The notes: a model not told the origin generated them from the sequence alone. DNA of 64,000 bases from Lucinisca nassula (GCA_963580285.1 OY757025.1:121803223-121867222); one strand, 5' to 3'. Counted from the stretch's first letter, positions 1 through 10,592 are shown. Program-made: numbers and translations.

Positions 1-9
1 CAGTGCTTT

Positions 10-43
10 GATTTTTTTTTTTTTTTGGGGGGGGGGGGGGGGG
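10..43. repeat. T-run followed by G-run
   Basis: About 17 T then about 17 G. Homopolymer junction of uncertain reality; could be genuine simple sequence or an assembly/polishing artefact. Confidence 0.8.
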
Positions 44-137
44 TCATTTTCAGACAAATTATTAGTCTTGCAATTTCAAGTAAATCATCTGTTAGACACA
101 AGTCAATACATGTTCTTCAAACTATTCAATAAATCAC

Positions 138-350
138 TTAACCCTTGTCCTGCTGAATATTTTAATCTGCCACATGCACTACTAATTATCAACCAATCAG
201 ATTACTTGATTCAAATTATTGCATTAAATTCACAATCTGAATAACAAACAGTGTAGATCCTGATCAGATGGCTTCTGAAGAAGCCATCTGATCTGGATCT
301 ACATTGTTTGAAAGATAAGGCATAGCCGGGCTCAGCAGGACAAGGGTTAA
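138..350 (+). mobile_element. H1 TTAA hairpin MITE, copy 1
   Basis: Non-autonomous DNA element. Both ends read TTAACCCTTGTCCTGCTGA as an inverted repeat, with TTAA as the apparent target duplication (138-141 and 347-350). The interior carries a near-perfect hairpin (about 252-302). TTAA targets and CCC-starting ends are typical of piggyBac-type elements (Kolobok also uses TTAA). No transposase is present. Confidence 0.85.
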
Positions 351-559
351 CCCTTGTCCTGCTGAATATTTTAATCTGCCACACGCACTACTAATTATCA
401 ACCAATCAGATTACTTGATTCAAATTATTGCAACAAATTCACAGTCCGAATGACAAACAATGTAGATCCTGATCAGATGGCTTCTTCAGAAGCCATCTGA
501 TCTGGATCTACATTGTTTCAAAGATAAGGCATATCTGGGCTCAGCATGACAAGGGTTAA
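347..559 (+). mobile_element. H1 TTAA hairpin MITE, copy 2 (abuts copy 1)
   Basis: Second H1 in the same orientation. It shares the TTAA at 347-350 with copy 1 and ends at the TTAA 556-559. The pair is the footprint expected when one element inserts at the TTAA flanking another. Confidence 0.85.
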
Positions 560-949
560 AATAAAATTTTTGCTGCCACTGCTAAAGCTATTTTGTTTTT
601 CAGCAAAAATACTAGAGCATTACATACTATTTGTTTGTATGTTCCAGTGTTTCAGTGTAACATACCACCTACAACTCTTATGGCCATGTGGAGACAGGAA
701 AAGCCAGACGACCCCTAGTTTATAAGGGAAGTCAGCTGAACGACTACACAGTGAATTTGCTTAACGAATACACTGTGGGGGCTTGTGTATTCCACATTAT
801 AACTGCTAAGATATTTAACGTTACCATAACAAGTCAACTCGTTAATGCAACAACCCTTTGACCAACTGGGTCACAATCAAAACAATGTCCCCCCACCATA
901 AATGTATATTAAATTAATAACGAGGTTAAAGTCACCAAAATGTAAACTC
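560..949. other. No gene seen; faint SINE A remnant
   Basis: AT-rich sequence with no open frame of note. Bases about 645-700 resemble a decayed minus-strand SINE A 3' half (GGAGACAGGA and a degraded ACGTCCCACCAAC-like stretch). Confidence 0.4.
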
Positions 950-2226
950 TTTAAACAAGCCAGTTTTGGCCTGTGACCTTAAAAACCAAACAGTCATTAA
1001 AAATGCTCAGATCACCAGACAAATTTGGCAAACTGTAATTTAATATTCTACCGATTTTGACCAACATTCATAGAATCTTAAATGATATAGGCTACAGATA
1101 AGCCATTTTTTTGCCCCAAAAGAACAGATTTCGGGAGACCTTGGCCTTAGAGTGCAGACAAGCCATTTTTGGCCCAAAAGTGACCATTTTTGGGGGGCCT
1201 GTGACCTTGAAAAAAGGTCAAGGTCACCAAAATCTCATCAAGTCTGAGGTATGTTGTATTGATATATTGTACCGAGTTTGACTATAATTAACAGATTCGT
1301 TAATGAGTTAGAGTGCAAACAAGCCATTTTTCACCCAAAATTGACTGTCTTAGCTTTGGAGCGCTGTGACCTTGTAAAAAGGTCTAGGTCACCAAAATCT
1401 AACCAAATCTGCGGTTTGTTGTAATGATATATTGTACCAAGTTTGATAAAAAAATCAATCATTTAGATAATGAGATAGCATGCAGACAAGCCATTTTTGG
1501 CCGAAAACTGACTGTTTTGGGGTTGCTGTGACTTTGAAAATGAGGTCAAGGTCACCAAAATCTAATCAAATCTGTGGTTTGTTGTAATGATATATTGTAC
1601 CAAGGTTGCCGAAAAATGGTCAATTCGTTAATGAGATAGAGTGCAGACAAGCCATTTTTGGTCCAAAAATGACTGTTTTTGGGTTGCTGTGACCTTGAAA
1701 ATGTGGTCAAAGTCACCAAAATCTAATCAAATCTGCGGTTTGTTGTAAAGATATATTGTACCAAGTTTGACAAAAATTGATATTTGTTAATGAGATAGAG
1801 TGCAGACAAGCAATTTTTGGCCCAAAATGACTGTTTTTGGGTCGCTGTGACCTTCAAAATGAGGTCAAGGTCACTATAATCTAATCAAATTTGGTGGTAT
1901 ATTTTAATGATATATTGTACCAAGTTTGACTAAAATAAATCATTTCGTGAATGAGAAAGAGTGCAGACAGGCCATTTTGGGCCAAAATATGACAGTTTTT
2001 GGGTCGGTGTGACCTTGAAAATGAGGTCAAGGTCATCATGACCTAATGACTGTTTTTCCCAATCATAGTTATATGTCTATGCAAGTTTGGTCAAATACAT
2101 CCATGGGTTCAGGAGATGTAGTGCTTCAAACAGGCTACGTCACCGCCAATGCCGCCGCCAATGCCAACTCAAATGGGATCCGCACCAAAAACAATATGTC
2201 CCCTCCCCTCCGGTGGGGGGATATAA
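950..2226 (+). repeat. 161-bp tandem array with terminal hairpin
   Basis: About six diverged units, anchored by GTGCAGACAAGCCATTTTTG near 1151, 1312, 1479, 1640, 1799 and 1960 (spacing 159-167 bp). Each unit holds a GGTCAAGGTCACC block. The array ends in AACAATATGTCCCC (about 2192), a G/C-rich fold and GGGGGGATATAATAA, the same terminal architecture as the other arrays here. Short ORFs at 2046-2354 are array by-products. Confidence 0.85.
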
Positions 2227-2352
2227 TAAACTTACCAGAAAAGAGAATATTTGTACGATTTATTTCGTCAAATTGCATCTTTTGTGAAATTCTGCTATTA
2301 AGATCAGTAGAAATTAAGACTAATTTTGCTTTCAAAGCATATTTAGAAGGTT

Positions 2353-2419
2353 GACCACCTTTTGGGATTGTTCAAAAAGGGGTCTAAAAGACCACTTTTG
2401 AACAGTCCCAAGGGTGGTC
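2353..2419. repeat. 67-bp near-perfect palindrome
   Basis: GACCACCTTTTGGGATTG is mirrored by a CAGTCCCAAGGGTGGTC arm around a short AAA centre. Lies in the putative intron about 100 bp past the donor of the 2513-3127 exon. Confidence 0.85.
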
Positions 2420-2512
2420 TTAATATATGAGTTTTACTTACTTTTTGCTTATTTTCAAAATACATGCAGTAAGAGTGAAAGAAGAAAATGCATTCCACAA
2501 TGTTAAATTTAC

Positions 2513-3127
2513 CTCTAAAACACATATTTCATCTAATCCTGGTTTTCGTATATATTTTGGGTTTTTCAAAATTCCTCTTATCGGTTTGCCGTCCTCGTAA
2601 GTATATTCCCACAATGGTAACTTAGCAGCCTGTCGTCTGATTAAATCCCTTTTATACTGCCGTTCAAATGCTTTTGCTTCACGATCGTAACTATCCTCCT
2701 CATCCCTTAAGCGACTGACATGTCCTTGACCTCTTTCCAGAGGTGACCTGTATCTACCGGTGACAGATCTTGATGGTGGTAGAGAAAAGAAAGTTTCTCC
2801 GTCAGAAGGGAAAAAATCCAAAGAAGAAGGCCTGCGTGACCTTGATAGAGGTGACCTTTGTCTAGGCTGGTGCCCAGATCTTGTTTCCCTTGGTAACCGT
2901 TTGTGAGAATGTGACCTAGATTTTTTAGTCCTACCAGTGTACTGAAGCAATGGTTCTCGAGCTGCAGAAACGTGCTCAGAACGTGTTATCTTTTGATATA
3001 CAGGGGTTTGTTCTTTTTGTCCTCTAGAATCTTTACTGTTTGTTCTCTCTCTGGCTGTAGTTGGTTCAGCTCCCATACAACCAAATATGGCTTCCTTCAT
3101 ATTACAGAACATGCATCCTTGAAACAT
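2513..3127 (-). CDS. First coding exon of an unknown Ser/Arg-rich protein
   Basis: A 205-codon open stretch on the minus strand, the most convincing gene exon in the window. I place the start at the ATG 3127-3125 because an in-frame TAG lies just upstream; the start context is weak and a second Met (residue 10) has an A at -3. The protein opens with Cys-rich MFQGCMFCNMKEAIFGC, passes through a basic Ser/Arg/His stretch (about residues 60-100, e.g. KKSRSHSHKRLPR), then a charged helix-like part (DREAKAFERQYKRDL) and ends KPIRGILKNPKYIRKP...VLE. Reading continues into intron at a GAG|GTAAAT donor (exon end 2513), so the longer open frame past it is intronic. No signal peptide, membrane segment or known domain recognised. 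The next exon is not visible downstream; 1-2400 is repeats, so it probably lies outside the window. Confidence 0.65.
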
Positions 3128-3199
3128 TCGGTCAACCTTACGGTATTTGACCGACAAGAGTTCTACTTTCTACGCAATACCAGCATGTCAGAAAGAGTC

Positions 3200-3240
3200 A
3201 GTGATTGGTTGAAACCCTGACGTAACATCCTTTATAAACA
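3200..3240 (-). promoter_or_regulatory. Possible promoter of the Ser/Arg-rich gene
   Basis: Upstream of the 3127 start: a CCAAT box on the minus strand (ATTGG at 3204-3208), a CRE-like TGACGTAA (3218-3225) and a TTTATAAA stretch (3231-3238). Element order is not that of a classic TATA promoter; CCAAT plus CRE is the more believable pair. Motif-level evidence only. Confidence 0.35.
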
Positions 3241-3284
3241 CCAGCGTAATGAGACCTCTTTACAACATTGTTGTTAGGAGTGTT

Positions 3285-3345
3285 GCTAGGGTCCAAAGCA
3301 GGAACCATATTTAGTTAAACAACCATCAACAAGAGTTATACTTGT
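3285..3345 (+). mobile_element. M4 repeat fragment
   Basis: Matches the M4 repeat also seen at 23745, 25935, 52895 and 54265 (GGGTCCAAAGCA followed by TAGTTAAACAACC). The TTAA used as an insertion site in other copies is empty here. Confidence 0.6.
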
Positions 3346-4029
3346 TTCCAGAATGAAAAAATAAATGGGACCAATCAGTGCTCCCTTAGACAAAAATGCC
3401 AAGCAAAAAACAGTAGCTGACTTTCAATCTTTTTTTTATTATTTTCAAAAATCAAAAATGAAGCCTTACAGTTTCTATGAATTGTCTGTATAGCACACAA
3501 TTCACAGGAAATGTCAAGACTTGATTTTCCCTAAAAAATAACACAAAAAATATTTGAAAATATCAACGACTGCATATGTTATGTGTGTAGTGATTTAATA
3601 TTTAAACCACTATCTACTGTTCCCTTAAGGTAACATTTCCATATATAATTCTTTCTCATAAATATTTTATGAAATTATTTTGCAATCAAAACCAAAACTT
3701 CATGACTTGGAATCTAATTTTGTTCCCATCCAATCCGTCTTGCAAGAAACCACATGAAAAATCAATACACTGCATCTACAAAACAAGGCAACATGCCTAC
3801 GCAAGTCTTGGAAAAACTGGTACGTTACTGCTTAGCAGAACATACTGCTATGAGTTGCTATGAGAAAACAAGGTAATATGCCTATACCAAAGCCTTGATA
3901 AAATTGATACTGCTTAGCAGAACATTTTGCTACAAGATTTTTACCACAAGAAAACAAGAAGGCCATAATGGATCGCTCACCTGATCCATAGGGTAACAAG
4001 TGGTCCCTGAGGAGAGCCATTATTAGCCC
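3346..4029. other. No gene or clear repeat
   Basis: AT-rich, no long frame on either strand; two short related pieces (about 3785 and 3870, GCCTACGCAAGTCTTGG / GCCTATACCAAAGCCTTG) are the only internal similarity noticed. Confidence 0.4.
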
Positions 4030-5060
4030 TGGGCTATAATTTGAATAATCCTGGTAGTGGTCTTAAAGGTGAAGCTTCATACCAAATATCAAAGACCGGA
4101 GCCTTCTGGTTTCAGACAAGAAGATTTTTAAAGGTTATCTCTATATAAGTCTATATAAAGCCTGCTGGCCCTGGGGCGGGGCCATTTTTGGCCTCAGAGC
4201 TATAATTTGAACAATCTTGGTAGGAATCCACAAGACAAAGCTTCATACCAAATTTCAAAGACCTAGGCCTTCTGGTTTCAGACAAGAAGATTTTCAAAGG
4301 TTTTCCCAATATAAGTCTATGTAAAACTAGTGGGCACCAAGGTGGGCCCATTTTTGGACCCAGTGCTATAATTTGAACAATCTTGGTAATGGTCGACTAG
4401 ACAAAGCTTCATACCAAATATCCGGCCTGCACACTAGTACTGGTAAACCGCTTAGAGGATCTAAGCCTGTCCAGGAACTGTGGTGCGAGGCGGACCGTCC
4501 ATGCTAATAAACCCTATCGGTTTCATTGGGCGACAGGGCTTGAGAGGTCATTTCATCTCAATGTCGGGTAAAAGTCCCACAAAATTGGAAGCAACATCTC
4601 GAAAATGACCTTTACAGTGTTGACAGGGACGTTAAAACCTCAAATCAATCGATCAATGAGGCTTCTGCTTTCAGACAAGAAGATTTTTAAAGGTATAAAT
4701 CTATGTAAAACTAGTGGGTCCCAGGGCAGGGCCATTTTTGGCCCCAGGGCTATAATTTGATCAATCTTGGTCACAGTCCACTTCTTGGACAAAGCATTAT
4801 ACCAAATATCAAAGAACTGAGCCTAAGATTTATATAGATTTTCCTTAAAAAGTCAATGTGAAACCAGTGGGACCCGGGGAAGGGGCTTTTTTTTTTTGGC
4901 CTCAAGGCTATAATTTGAACAATATTGGAAGGTCCACTAGACGAAGCTTCATACCAAATATCAAAGACCTGAGCCTTCTCGTTTCAGACAAGAAGATTTT
5001 TAAAGATTTTCACTATATAAGTCTATGTAAAACTAAAGGGCCCCATGGCAGAGGCATTTT
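4030..5060 (+). repeat. About 165-bp tandem array
   Basis: Units marked by GCTATAATTTGAACAATCTT near 4033, 4199, 4375, 4749 and 4908, alternating with CTTCATACCAAATATCAAAG and TTCAGACAAGAAGATTTTTA. Interrupted by SINE B at 4430-4662. Short ORFs inside are by-products. Confidence 0.85.
4430..4662 (+). mobile_element. SINE B (5'-truncated) inside the array
   Basis: Begins at the ACTAGTACTGGTAAACCGC section and runs through AAAAGTCCCACAAAATTGG to the shared tail (TGACAGGGACGTTAAAACC then TCAAATCAATCG). Confidence 0.8.
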
Positions 5061-5159
5061 TGCCCGGGCAAAGTGGTGGAAGTCACACTGTCCAATGCAT
5101 GTAATCTTTTTGGCAATCTGATTGAAAACTGATCTAAGCTGAACTATGTACGCCTAGCC

Positions 5160-5283
5160 GCGCCCAGATCGGATTTTAATCAGATCTCAATGCCAGGTAA
5201 AAGTCCCACAAAAATGGAAGCAGAATTTCCAAAATGACCTAGATAGTGTTGATGGGGACATTAAACCTCAATTCAAACAAACA
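5160..5283 (+). mobile_element. SINE B/C 3' fragment
   Basis: Carries AAAAGTCCCACAAAAATGG and the tail ATAGTGTTGATGGGGACATT with AAACCTCAATTCAAACAAAC. Confidence 0.7.
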
Positions 5284-5454
5284 TAGCTACAGATAAGCAG
5301 AGTCCAAGTAATGCAGATGATTTTGAAAAGATTTTCTCATTTCGCCATAAAAACTTTTGTTGTGGGTACATGCTAAAATCACCTCACTGAAGCAAACAAG
5401 AATCAGAAAATTATCACAAATTTTCTTCAGAAAAATGCCATTTTTACGGAGTGT

Positions 5455-5985
5455 TATCCAGAGCCTATTAGCTCCAGATAAAGCACTTTTTACGTCTGAA
5501 AAAAAAAACAGATATTTTTTCTTATTTCTGCATGACAACAAATGATGGTGGGACTCATTAGAAGCACCTTGCTGAGGCGCTTCTAATGAGTACCCAGAAC
5601 ATACATTTTCTTGCAGAAATAGAAAAAATAATACCTCCTCTTATCCGAGGCCGGCCTTGGTAGCTCAGTCAGGTGCGCGTCTGACTGGTGATCAGGAGGA
5701 TGAGGGTTCGATATTTGCCAGGGTCAGCAACATTCTTTCGTGGAGATTGATCATGAAATCTTTTCTACGGTCATTCTCCTTTTCCGCTGATTCAAGAAGG
5801 GAAGTTGTCAGTTTCTGGCGAAAGAATGTGCACTGTACTGTTTAACTGCTTACGTATAAGCCTGCCCAGGAAAAGTGTGGATGGGTAAACTGACTGGCTC
5901 AAAAATGACCTAAAATAGTGTTGACGGGCCATTAAACTCCAATAAAAACAAACAAAACTTCCTCTTATCCGGAGTAATGTAATAA
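5455..5985. mobile_element. H3 foldback element (b-type), split by SINE C
   Basis: Starts at an AGCTCCAGATAA end and has the central hairpin (about 5549-5600, ATTAGAAGCACC...GGCGCTTCTAAT). The right end is interrupted by SINE C at 5648-5959. Confidence 0.65.
5648..5959 (+). mobile_element. SINE C, full length with TSD
   Basis: tRNA-like head with A box (TAGCTCAGTCAGG) and B box (GGTTCGATATT), a middle with AAGAATGTGCACTGTACTG, and the tail AGTGTTGACGGGCCATTAAA followed by AAACAAACAAAA. Flanked by a 12-bp direct repeat TCCTCTTATCCG (5636-5647 and 5960-5971), showing retroposition into an H3 element. Confidence 0.85.
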
Positions 5986-6221
5986 TAAAACACACTTGAT
6001 GCACTTGGATCAACAAAGCCCTCTGACTCAGACAAAAACCACATTAGGCACGAATTCGAATAAATTAAAAACAATGAATACATCATGAAATCGCATCACA
6101 GCTGTCAATCGCTCCACTCATTAACGTAAAAATGTATTTAGAGGGGGAAAAAAGCCAGCAAACTGCCTAAAGCACTTAATGCCTTTTTGCTTAATCAATG
6201 ACTCTGTGACAAAGAAATGCG

Positions 6222-6257
6222 AAAAAAAAAAAAAAAAATGTTTTTTTTTTTTTTAAA
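6222..6257. repeat. Poly-A/poly-T runs
   Basis: A-run followed by T-run and A-run. Low-complexity, no function seen. Confidence 0.8.
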
Positions 6258-6380
6258 AAAACTTAGGCACATATTGAGGATCGGGGGATGTAGTTGGGTT
6301 GAGGGAAATAAGGGACGCACCAAATTTGATCCAGTGATGGCAGAAACAAGCCAGACTGTGCATCAGTAGAGCCAGATATT

Positions 6381-6597
6381 TTAAGCATCATCCTGCTGAA
6401 TAAATTAAATTAGGCAACACCCATCTTTGACTATCAACCAATCATCTTACTTGATGTAATTTTATTCTGCCTACAAATTCATTAACTGAATGACAAACAG
6501 CAAAGACCCTGATCAGATGGCTTCTTCAGAAGCCATCTGATCTGGAACTTCGGTGTTTGCAAAGGCAGAGCATATCAGGGTTCAGCAGGACAAGGTA
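6381..6597 (+). mobile_element. H1 MITE, diverged
   Basis: TCCTGCTGAA / TTCAGCAGGACAAGG ends and the GATGGCTTC...GAAGCCATC hairpin; the outermost left TTAACCC is decayed to TTAAGCATCA. Confidence 0.75.
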
Positions 6598-6860
6598 TGA
6601 AGCGACATATTGACAGCAAAGACTCTGATCAGACTCCTCAAATGCACAGGCTGATCTTAAGCTTTCCTGAGCGCCCATGGCACCCGTGTTATAAGTCAAT
6701 TTTCTAACGACATAGCTCGAATGATTTTTCTCCCCAAAGCCAATTTGTACATGAATGCACTTTTAATCAAAAAAGATTGAAGACTGACTTAAAACAAACC
6801 ATATGGCACTGGCTCGGCATCAATTGTTACAAACATGCATGATTCAGAACACATAGCAGT
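6598..6860. other. No gene; partial hairpin repeat
   Basis: 6605-6660 has a degenerate ACAGCAAAGACTCTGATCAG hairpin half related to the 30873 palindrome. The rest is unremarkable. Confidence 0.4.
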
Positions 6861-6877
6861 ATGGCCTAGGTGCATGT

Positions 6878-6958
6878 ATTATGAGTTTTACGTCCCACCA
6901 ACAACTAAGGTCATACATGGTTTAAAGATTCATCCAAAAGTCTGGAGAAGCCCAGAGT
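6878..6958 (-). mobile_element. SINE A 3' half
   Basis: Reverse-oriented GAGTTTTACGTCCCACCAAC, AAGGTCATAC and GATTCATCCAAAAGTCTGGA, matching the 3' half of SINE A at 46241. Confidence 0.75.
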
Positions 6959-7008
6959 ATATAACATTGCATTATATTTTTATGATTTTGTAAAGAAATG
7001 GCACACGT

Positions 7009-7290
7009 TAACAAGTCAGTGTATTGAATCTCCTGTTAAACCCCACTTTATATTGTAACAAGAGGGGTTTACCAGGGCAAGATTTTTTTTCTACTAATTT
7101 CTTCTACGAAAAACAGATTGAAGGTACTCGTTAGAAACGCCTCAATGAAGCAGTTCTACCGAGCACCCACAATTTTTTATGTTTTTAGTGATATTAGAAA
7201 AAATATCATAAATTGACATCAGAAAAAAAAATGTCATTTCTAAAGTCAGGTAAGATTTCCCTATATCACATGGGTGTGTTATTGTGTTTG
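7009..7290. mobile_element. H3 foldback element
   Basis: CCCCACTTTATATTGTAAC / AGGGGTTTACCAGGG region, central hairpin near 7125-7165 (GGTACTCGTTAGAAACGCC), right end with ACATGGGTGTGTTATTGTG. Confidence 0.7.
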
Positions 7291-7314
7291 TTAGTGTCCT
7301 AGTCAACAATTATG

Positions 7315-7495
7315 GTCTTGCATACTAAGCTACGAATAAGGCACTTTTTTTCATCAGAAAAGTACTGATATTATTCTTATCTTGGCACAAAAATATATGT
7401 TATGGGTACTCATTAGAAGTGCCTTATCGAGGCGCTTTTAATGAGTACCCACAACATATATTTTGGTGCAGAGAAAAAATAATTTGTGGACACCC
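7315..7495. mobile_element. H3 foldback element (b-type)
   Basis: Hairpin GGTACTCATTAGAAGTGCC...GCGCTTTTAATGAGTACC (about 7396-7450) with ATATATGTTATGGG arms. Confidence 0.75.
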
Positions 7496-7599
7496 CATCA
7501 TATCTGGGTCTATGGTCTTGTCTAAGGAATGTCAGTAGAACTGATAATTTCTATGAAAATTTAGACCCACACTACAGTGTCCCAGCATCGCGATGTCTG

Positions 7600-7712
7600 C
7601 TAGTCCAGGTTTGGTTTGGTGTTTTATGGCCCAGTCAACAATATTTATGCCATGTCAAGCCAATCAGTTTAGGTGACAACGCTTTCACTGGGCAGGCTTA
7701 TAGATAAGAAGG
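7600..7712 (-). mobile_element. SINE C fragment
   Basis: Reverse-oriented tail (TTTTATGGCCCAGTCAACAA) and CACTGGGCAGGCTTATAGAT body. Confidence 0.65.
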
Positions 7713-7982
7713 CATTTCTGGATGAATTTGGCTGCACATTTTTTTTTTTAATTTTAAAGTTGCCTTATCTCCAAATTGTTTCATTATCAACCCATTTCAA
7801 TGTATTATTATCCATCCAAACTTTTTTTAATCCTCCCAGAATCAACAAAAGAATGTTAATGAAAAACTAAAATGATTCTAAACATCTTCCAAGGGAATTC
7901 AAAGTCTTCCAAGACTAGAGAATTTAATCCCCAAAACACATCAGAAAGAATAATAATTTATCAAAGAACACAAAACAAACAT

Positions 7983-8140
7983 CACCAGGGGCGTAGCCAG
8001 GCAAATGCTGAAGTTGAAGCCCACACCGCAGGTGTGGGTCGAGTGCCGAAGGCACGAGTGGGGGGAGAGCACGAGAGGGGGGTCACCCCCTCTCGTTGGT
8101 GGTGGTCCGGGGGGCCTCCCCCGGGAAAATTTTGAAATTT
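7983..8140 (+). mobile_element. hAT-like terminus
   Basis: Begins CAGGGGCGTAGCCAGG, an end of the CAG-start type used by hAT elements, followed by a GGTGTGGGTCGAGTGCCGAA and CCCCCGGGAAAATTTTGAAA stretch seen in non-autonomous elements of many invertebrates. An inverted counterpart lies at 10903-10942. No matching 8-bp duplication is visible, so pairing of the two ends is tentative. Confidence 0.5.
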
Positions 8141-8980
8141 TAATACAATTTGGTGGCCACTGGTGTCATCTGGAGGGGTCTCTTATCCGACTTTTTCGCC
8201 AATTTCTTTGGATTTTTCGGTTACTTTTACGTTTGTATGGAAGTCACACTTAAATAAAGCCAACACTCTGATTAAGGCCTTTTTGTGGTTTACTGTTGTG
8301 GTTTCGTGCATCTGAGTTGTTGGAGTAGTTGGTGGTCGCAATATGATCCCCTGTTACGAGGAAGGAGTTGGTTGTTTGCTGTTAAGTTTTGGGTTTTTGG
8401 TGGTTCATTTATGAAGAAGAGCGCCACGATACGGACGGAACATTTGCTGGTTAGATGAGCTGTATCAGAACCACAACGAGAGTCAGGTATTAAGATCTTT
8501 TAAGGCAGCCCTCAAATGATTTTGTTGCTCACCCTTCCAATGTGTGTTCTCCCATCCCGTTGTTGGCTTGGATGGTTTGTGTCCTTGATTGTAGCATGTC
8601 CTGGGTATCTTCATTTTTTAATTTTAAGTGTTAATTTCGTATTCATTCTTCCTCCTGATACATGAGGTGAGCTGTGTTCTTTGACTGTGGCTGTTTCTGC
8701 GACTTTCTTATTATCATTGACAGACTGTTTGAGTTTTCCACTCAAGGCTTTGCACGCTTTGCAAATAAATAATTTTAACTGTATGCATGAAGTGCATTTA
8801 TTTCATTAACATGCTCGTTGTGACGCGATGACACAATGAGCATGTTTATGATATAAATGGACTGTATATAAAGCAGACTAAGGACCTGCTGGACTGAGGG
8901 CTAATAACAAAAAATACACGTTAAGGGATTTATTTCATGTGGTTATTCTAAAGGCCATTTTATTAAAATGTTGCTGTAAT
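8141..8980. other. Unassigned sequence
   Basis: No gene recognised. A 34-codon + frame (from about 8416, GRNICWLDELYQNHNES) looks protein-like and may be a transposon remnant. 8805-8848 is a hairpin (AACATGCTCGTTGTG...CACAATGAGCATGTT). AATAAATAA at about 8766. Confidence 0.35.
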
Positions 8981-10592
8981 CTATCTGTCTATCTATCTTC
9001 TCATACTGAGTTTGTCACATTTGGCCATTACCTCAGTTGGGTGGGTGGCTAAATTTAGAATTTAGCACAAAAAAAATCATCTCTGGATGAGTCCTTAAAA
9101 CTATTTACAATCCAAACACAGAGGTATCCTAAAACGCATACCTCCGAGTCTCAATCTTATACTGTGCGGGCTTTGAACTCCTCTGCAGTCTTGGCATTCA
9201 CCGCAGAAGATGGAAGACTATTCCACTGAGGAATAGTTCTAGGGAAGAAAGTGTTTTTCAGGGCATCACTATAGGACTGATACCTACGATACTGTGAGTT
9301 ATTTGCTCTTGATGCCCTTGTCCGGGTTGACACTGTTGCAGGGGTCAAATACCGATCCTTGCTTATTGATACTGTACCAGAATGTATCTTGTAGAAGAAG
9401 GTTAAGGAGGACTGCTCACGACGGGTCTCCAGGGATGGCCACTCTAGCTCATCAAGCATGTCACCGACGCTACTTCTATTTCGCCATCGTCTGCAGGTCC
9501 ATCGAGCAGCTGTCCTCTGCACCTTCTCCACCTGCTGAATCTGAGTTTTAACATATGGATGCCAAATGGGTGATGCAATTCAAGCTGAGGGCGAACCAAT
9601 GTTTTATATGCAACATCCTTTGTCTGCCTAGGTGCAAAAGCCAAATTACGTCTAAGGAATCCTAAGGTCCTAGTTGCTTTAGATGTTATTTCAGAGATAT
9701 GTTGACCCCAATCGAGATCGTGAGTGATGGTGATACCAAGATATTTGGCGGAATGAACTTGCTCCAAGGTTTGCTGGTGTAATGTGTAATCATACTTAAT
9801 TTTCTTGTCCTGAAGATGTCGTGGCACCCTCACTGAATGGCATTTGGCTACATTGAACTTCATCTGCCAATCTGCTTCCCATTGTGCAAGTCGATCCAGG
9901 TCATCTTGTAAAATGCGACAGTCAGAAGGAGAATATATGTCCCTATACAGGACACAATCATCAGCAAACAAACGGACAGATGATCTGATATTATCAGGGA
10001 GGTCATTGATGAATACCAAGAAAAGGACCGAACCTTGTGGGACACCAGATAGAACAGGGACTGAATCAAGTACAACTTGTTGAGAGCGCTTGGAGAGCCA
10101 TGCGCTAATCCAATTATGTGTGGATCCTATTATCCCATTGTAGTCCAATTTGTACAATAGCCTTCTGTGAGGTACCTTTTCAAAGGCCTTGGCGAAATCC
10201 ATGATGATCAAGTCAGTCTGTTTGTGGCCACGATTTATGGCCCTATCCAGATTACTCACAATGTCATGGAAGAATTGAACTATAGTTGAGTTTCGCAAGA
10301 CCTTTGACTTCGGAAACCATGTTGACAGTCAGCTAGAATGCTCTCAAAGGCTAAGTGCTAAGTGCTTGTTAATGTTGCTGACTTATATAGGCTCCAGGGT
10401 TTTGCAACAGATGCATGTTAGCGACACTGGTCTATAATTTGCTGCATCGTATTTTTCACCTTTTTTATAGACCGGGGTAACGTTTGCTTGTCGCTTATCA
10501 TCTGGTACAGTGCCCTGGGCAAGTATAATATTGTACACTAAAGATTCCCGACACTTCAAGATAAACTGCAAACTCGAACCACCTTACAATAG
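8981..10592 (-). mobile_element. LINE1: 5'-truncated Jockey/CR1-superfamily retrotransposon
   Basis: Minus-strand non-LTR element: reverse-transcriptase remains (10571-9157), a short 3' UTR and a GATA-type microsatellite tail (9000-8981) in place of poly-A. The 5' side, including any endonuclease, is absent. Its last 55 bp match the tail of SINE F at 63382-63436. Confidence 0.85.
9157..10571 (-). pseudogene. Reverse transcriptase remains of LINE1
   Basis: Read 5' to 3' on the minus strand in three frames: 10571-10383 (ANVTPVYKKGEKYDAANYRP, RT block 1), 10298-9444 (DLIIMDFAKAFEKVPHRRLL, SGVPQGSVL, LFADDCVLYRD, the FADD catalytic block, then LGITITHDLDWGQHI and the RRNLAF thumb region) and 9531-9157 (KVQRTAARWTCRRWRNRSS, a common C-terminal block of Jockey/CR1/L2 elements). 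Frameshifts around 10300-10380 and 9444-9531 break it, and no start or endonuclease is present. In life it would copy LINE RNA at the target site; this copy is dead. Confidence 0.9.

Noticed and set aside
2046..2354. 102-codon plus ORF
   Set aside because: Reads through the end of the 161-bp array and its terminal hairpin; composition and context are repeat-derived.
3285..3300. GTTGCTAGG near the Ser/Arg-rich gene as a ciliary RFX X-box half-site
   Set aside because: The motif lies inside an M4 repeat copy and matches only half of the consensus.
9844..10083. Plus-strand 79-codon ORF in LINE1
   Set aside because: Shadow of the reverse-transcriptase reading on the other strand.
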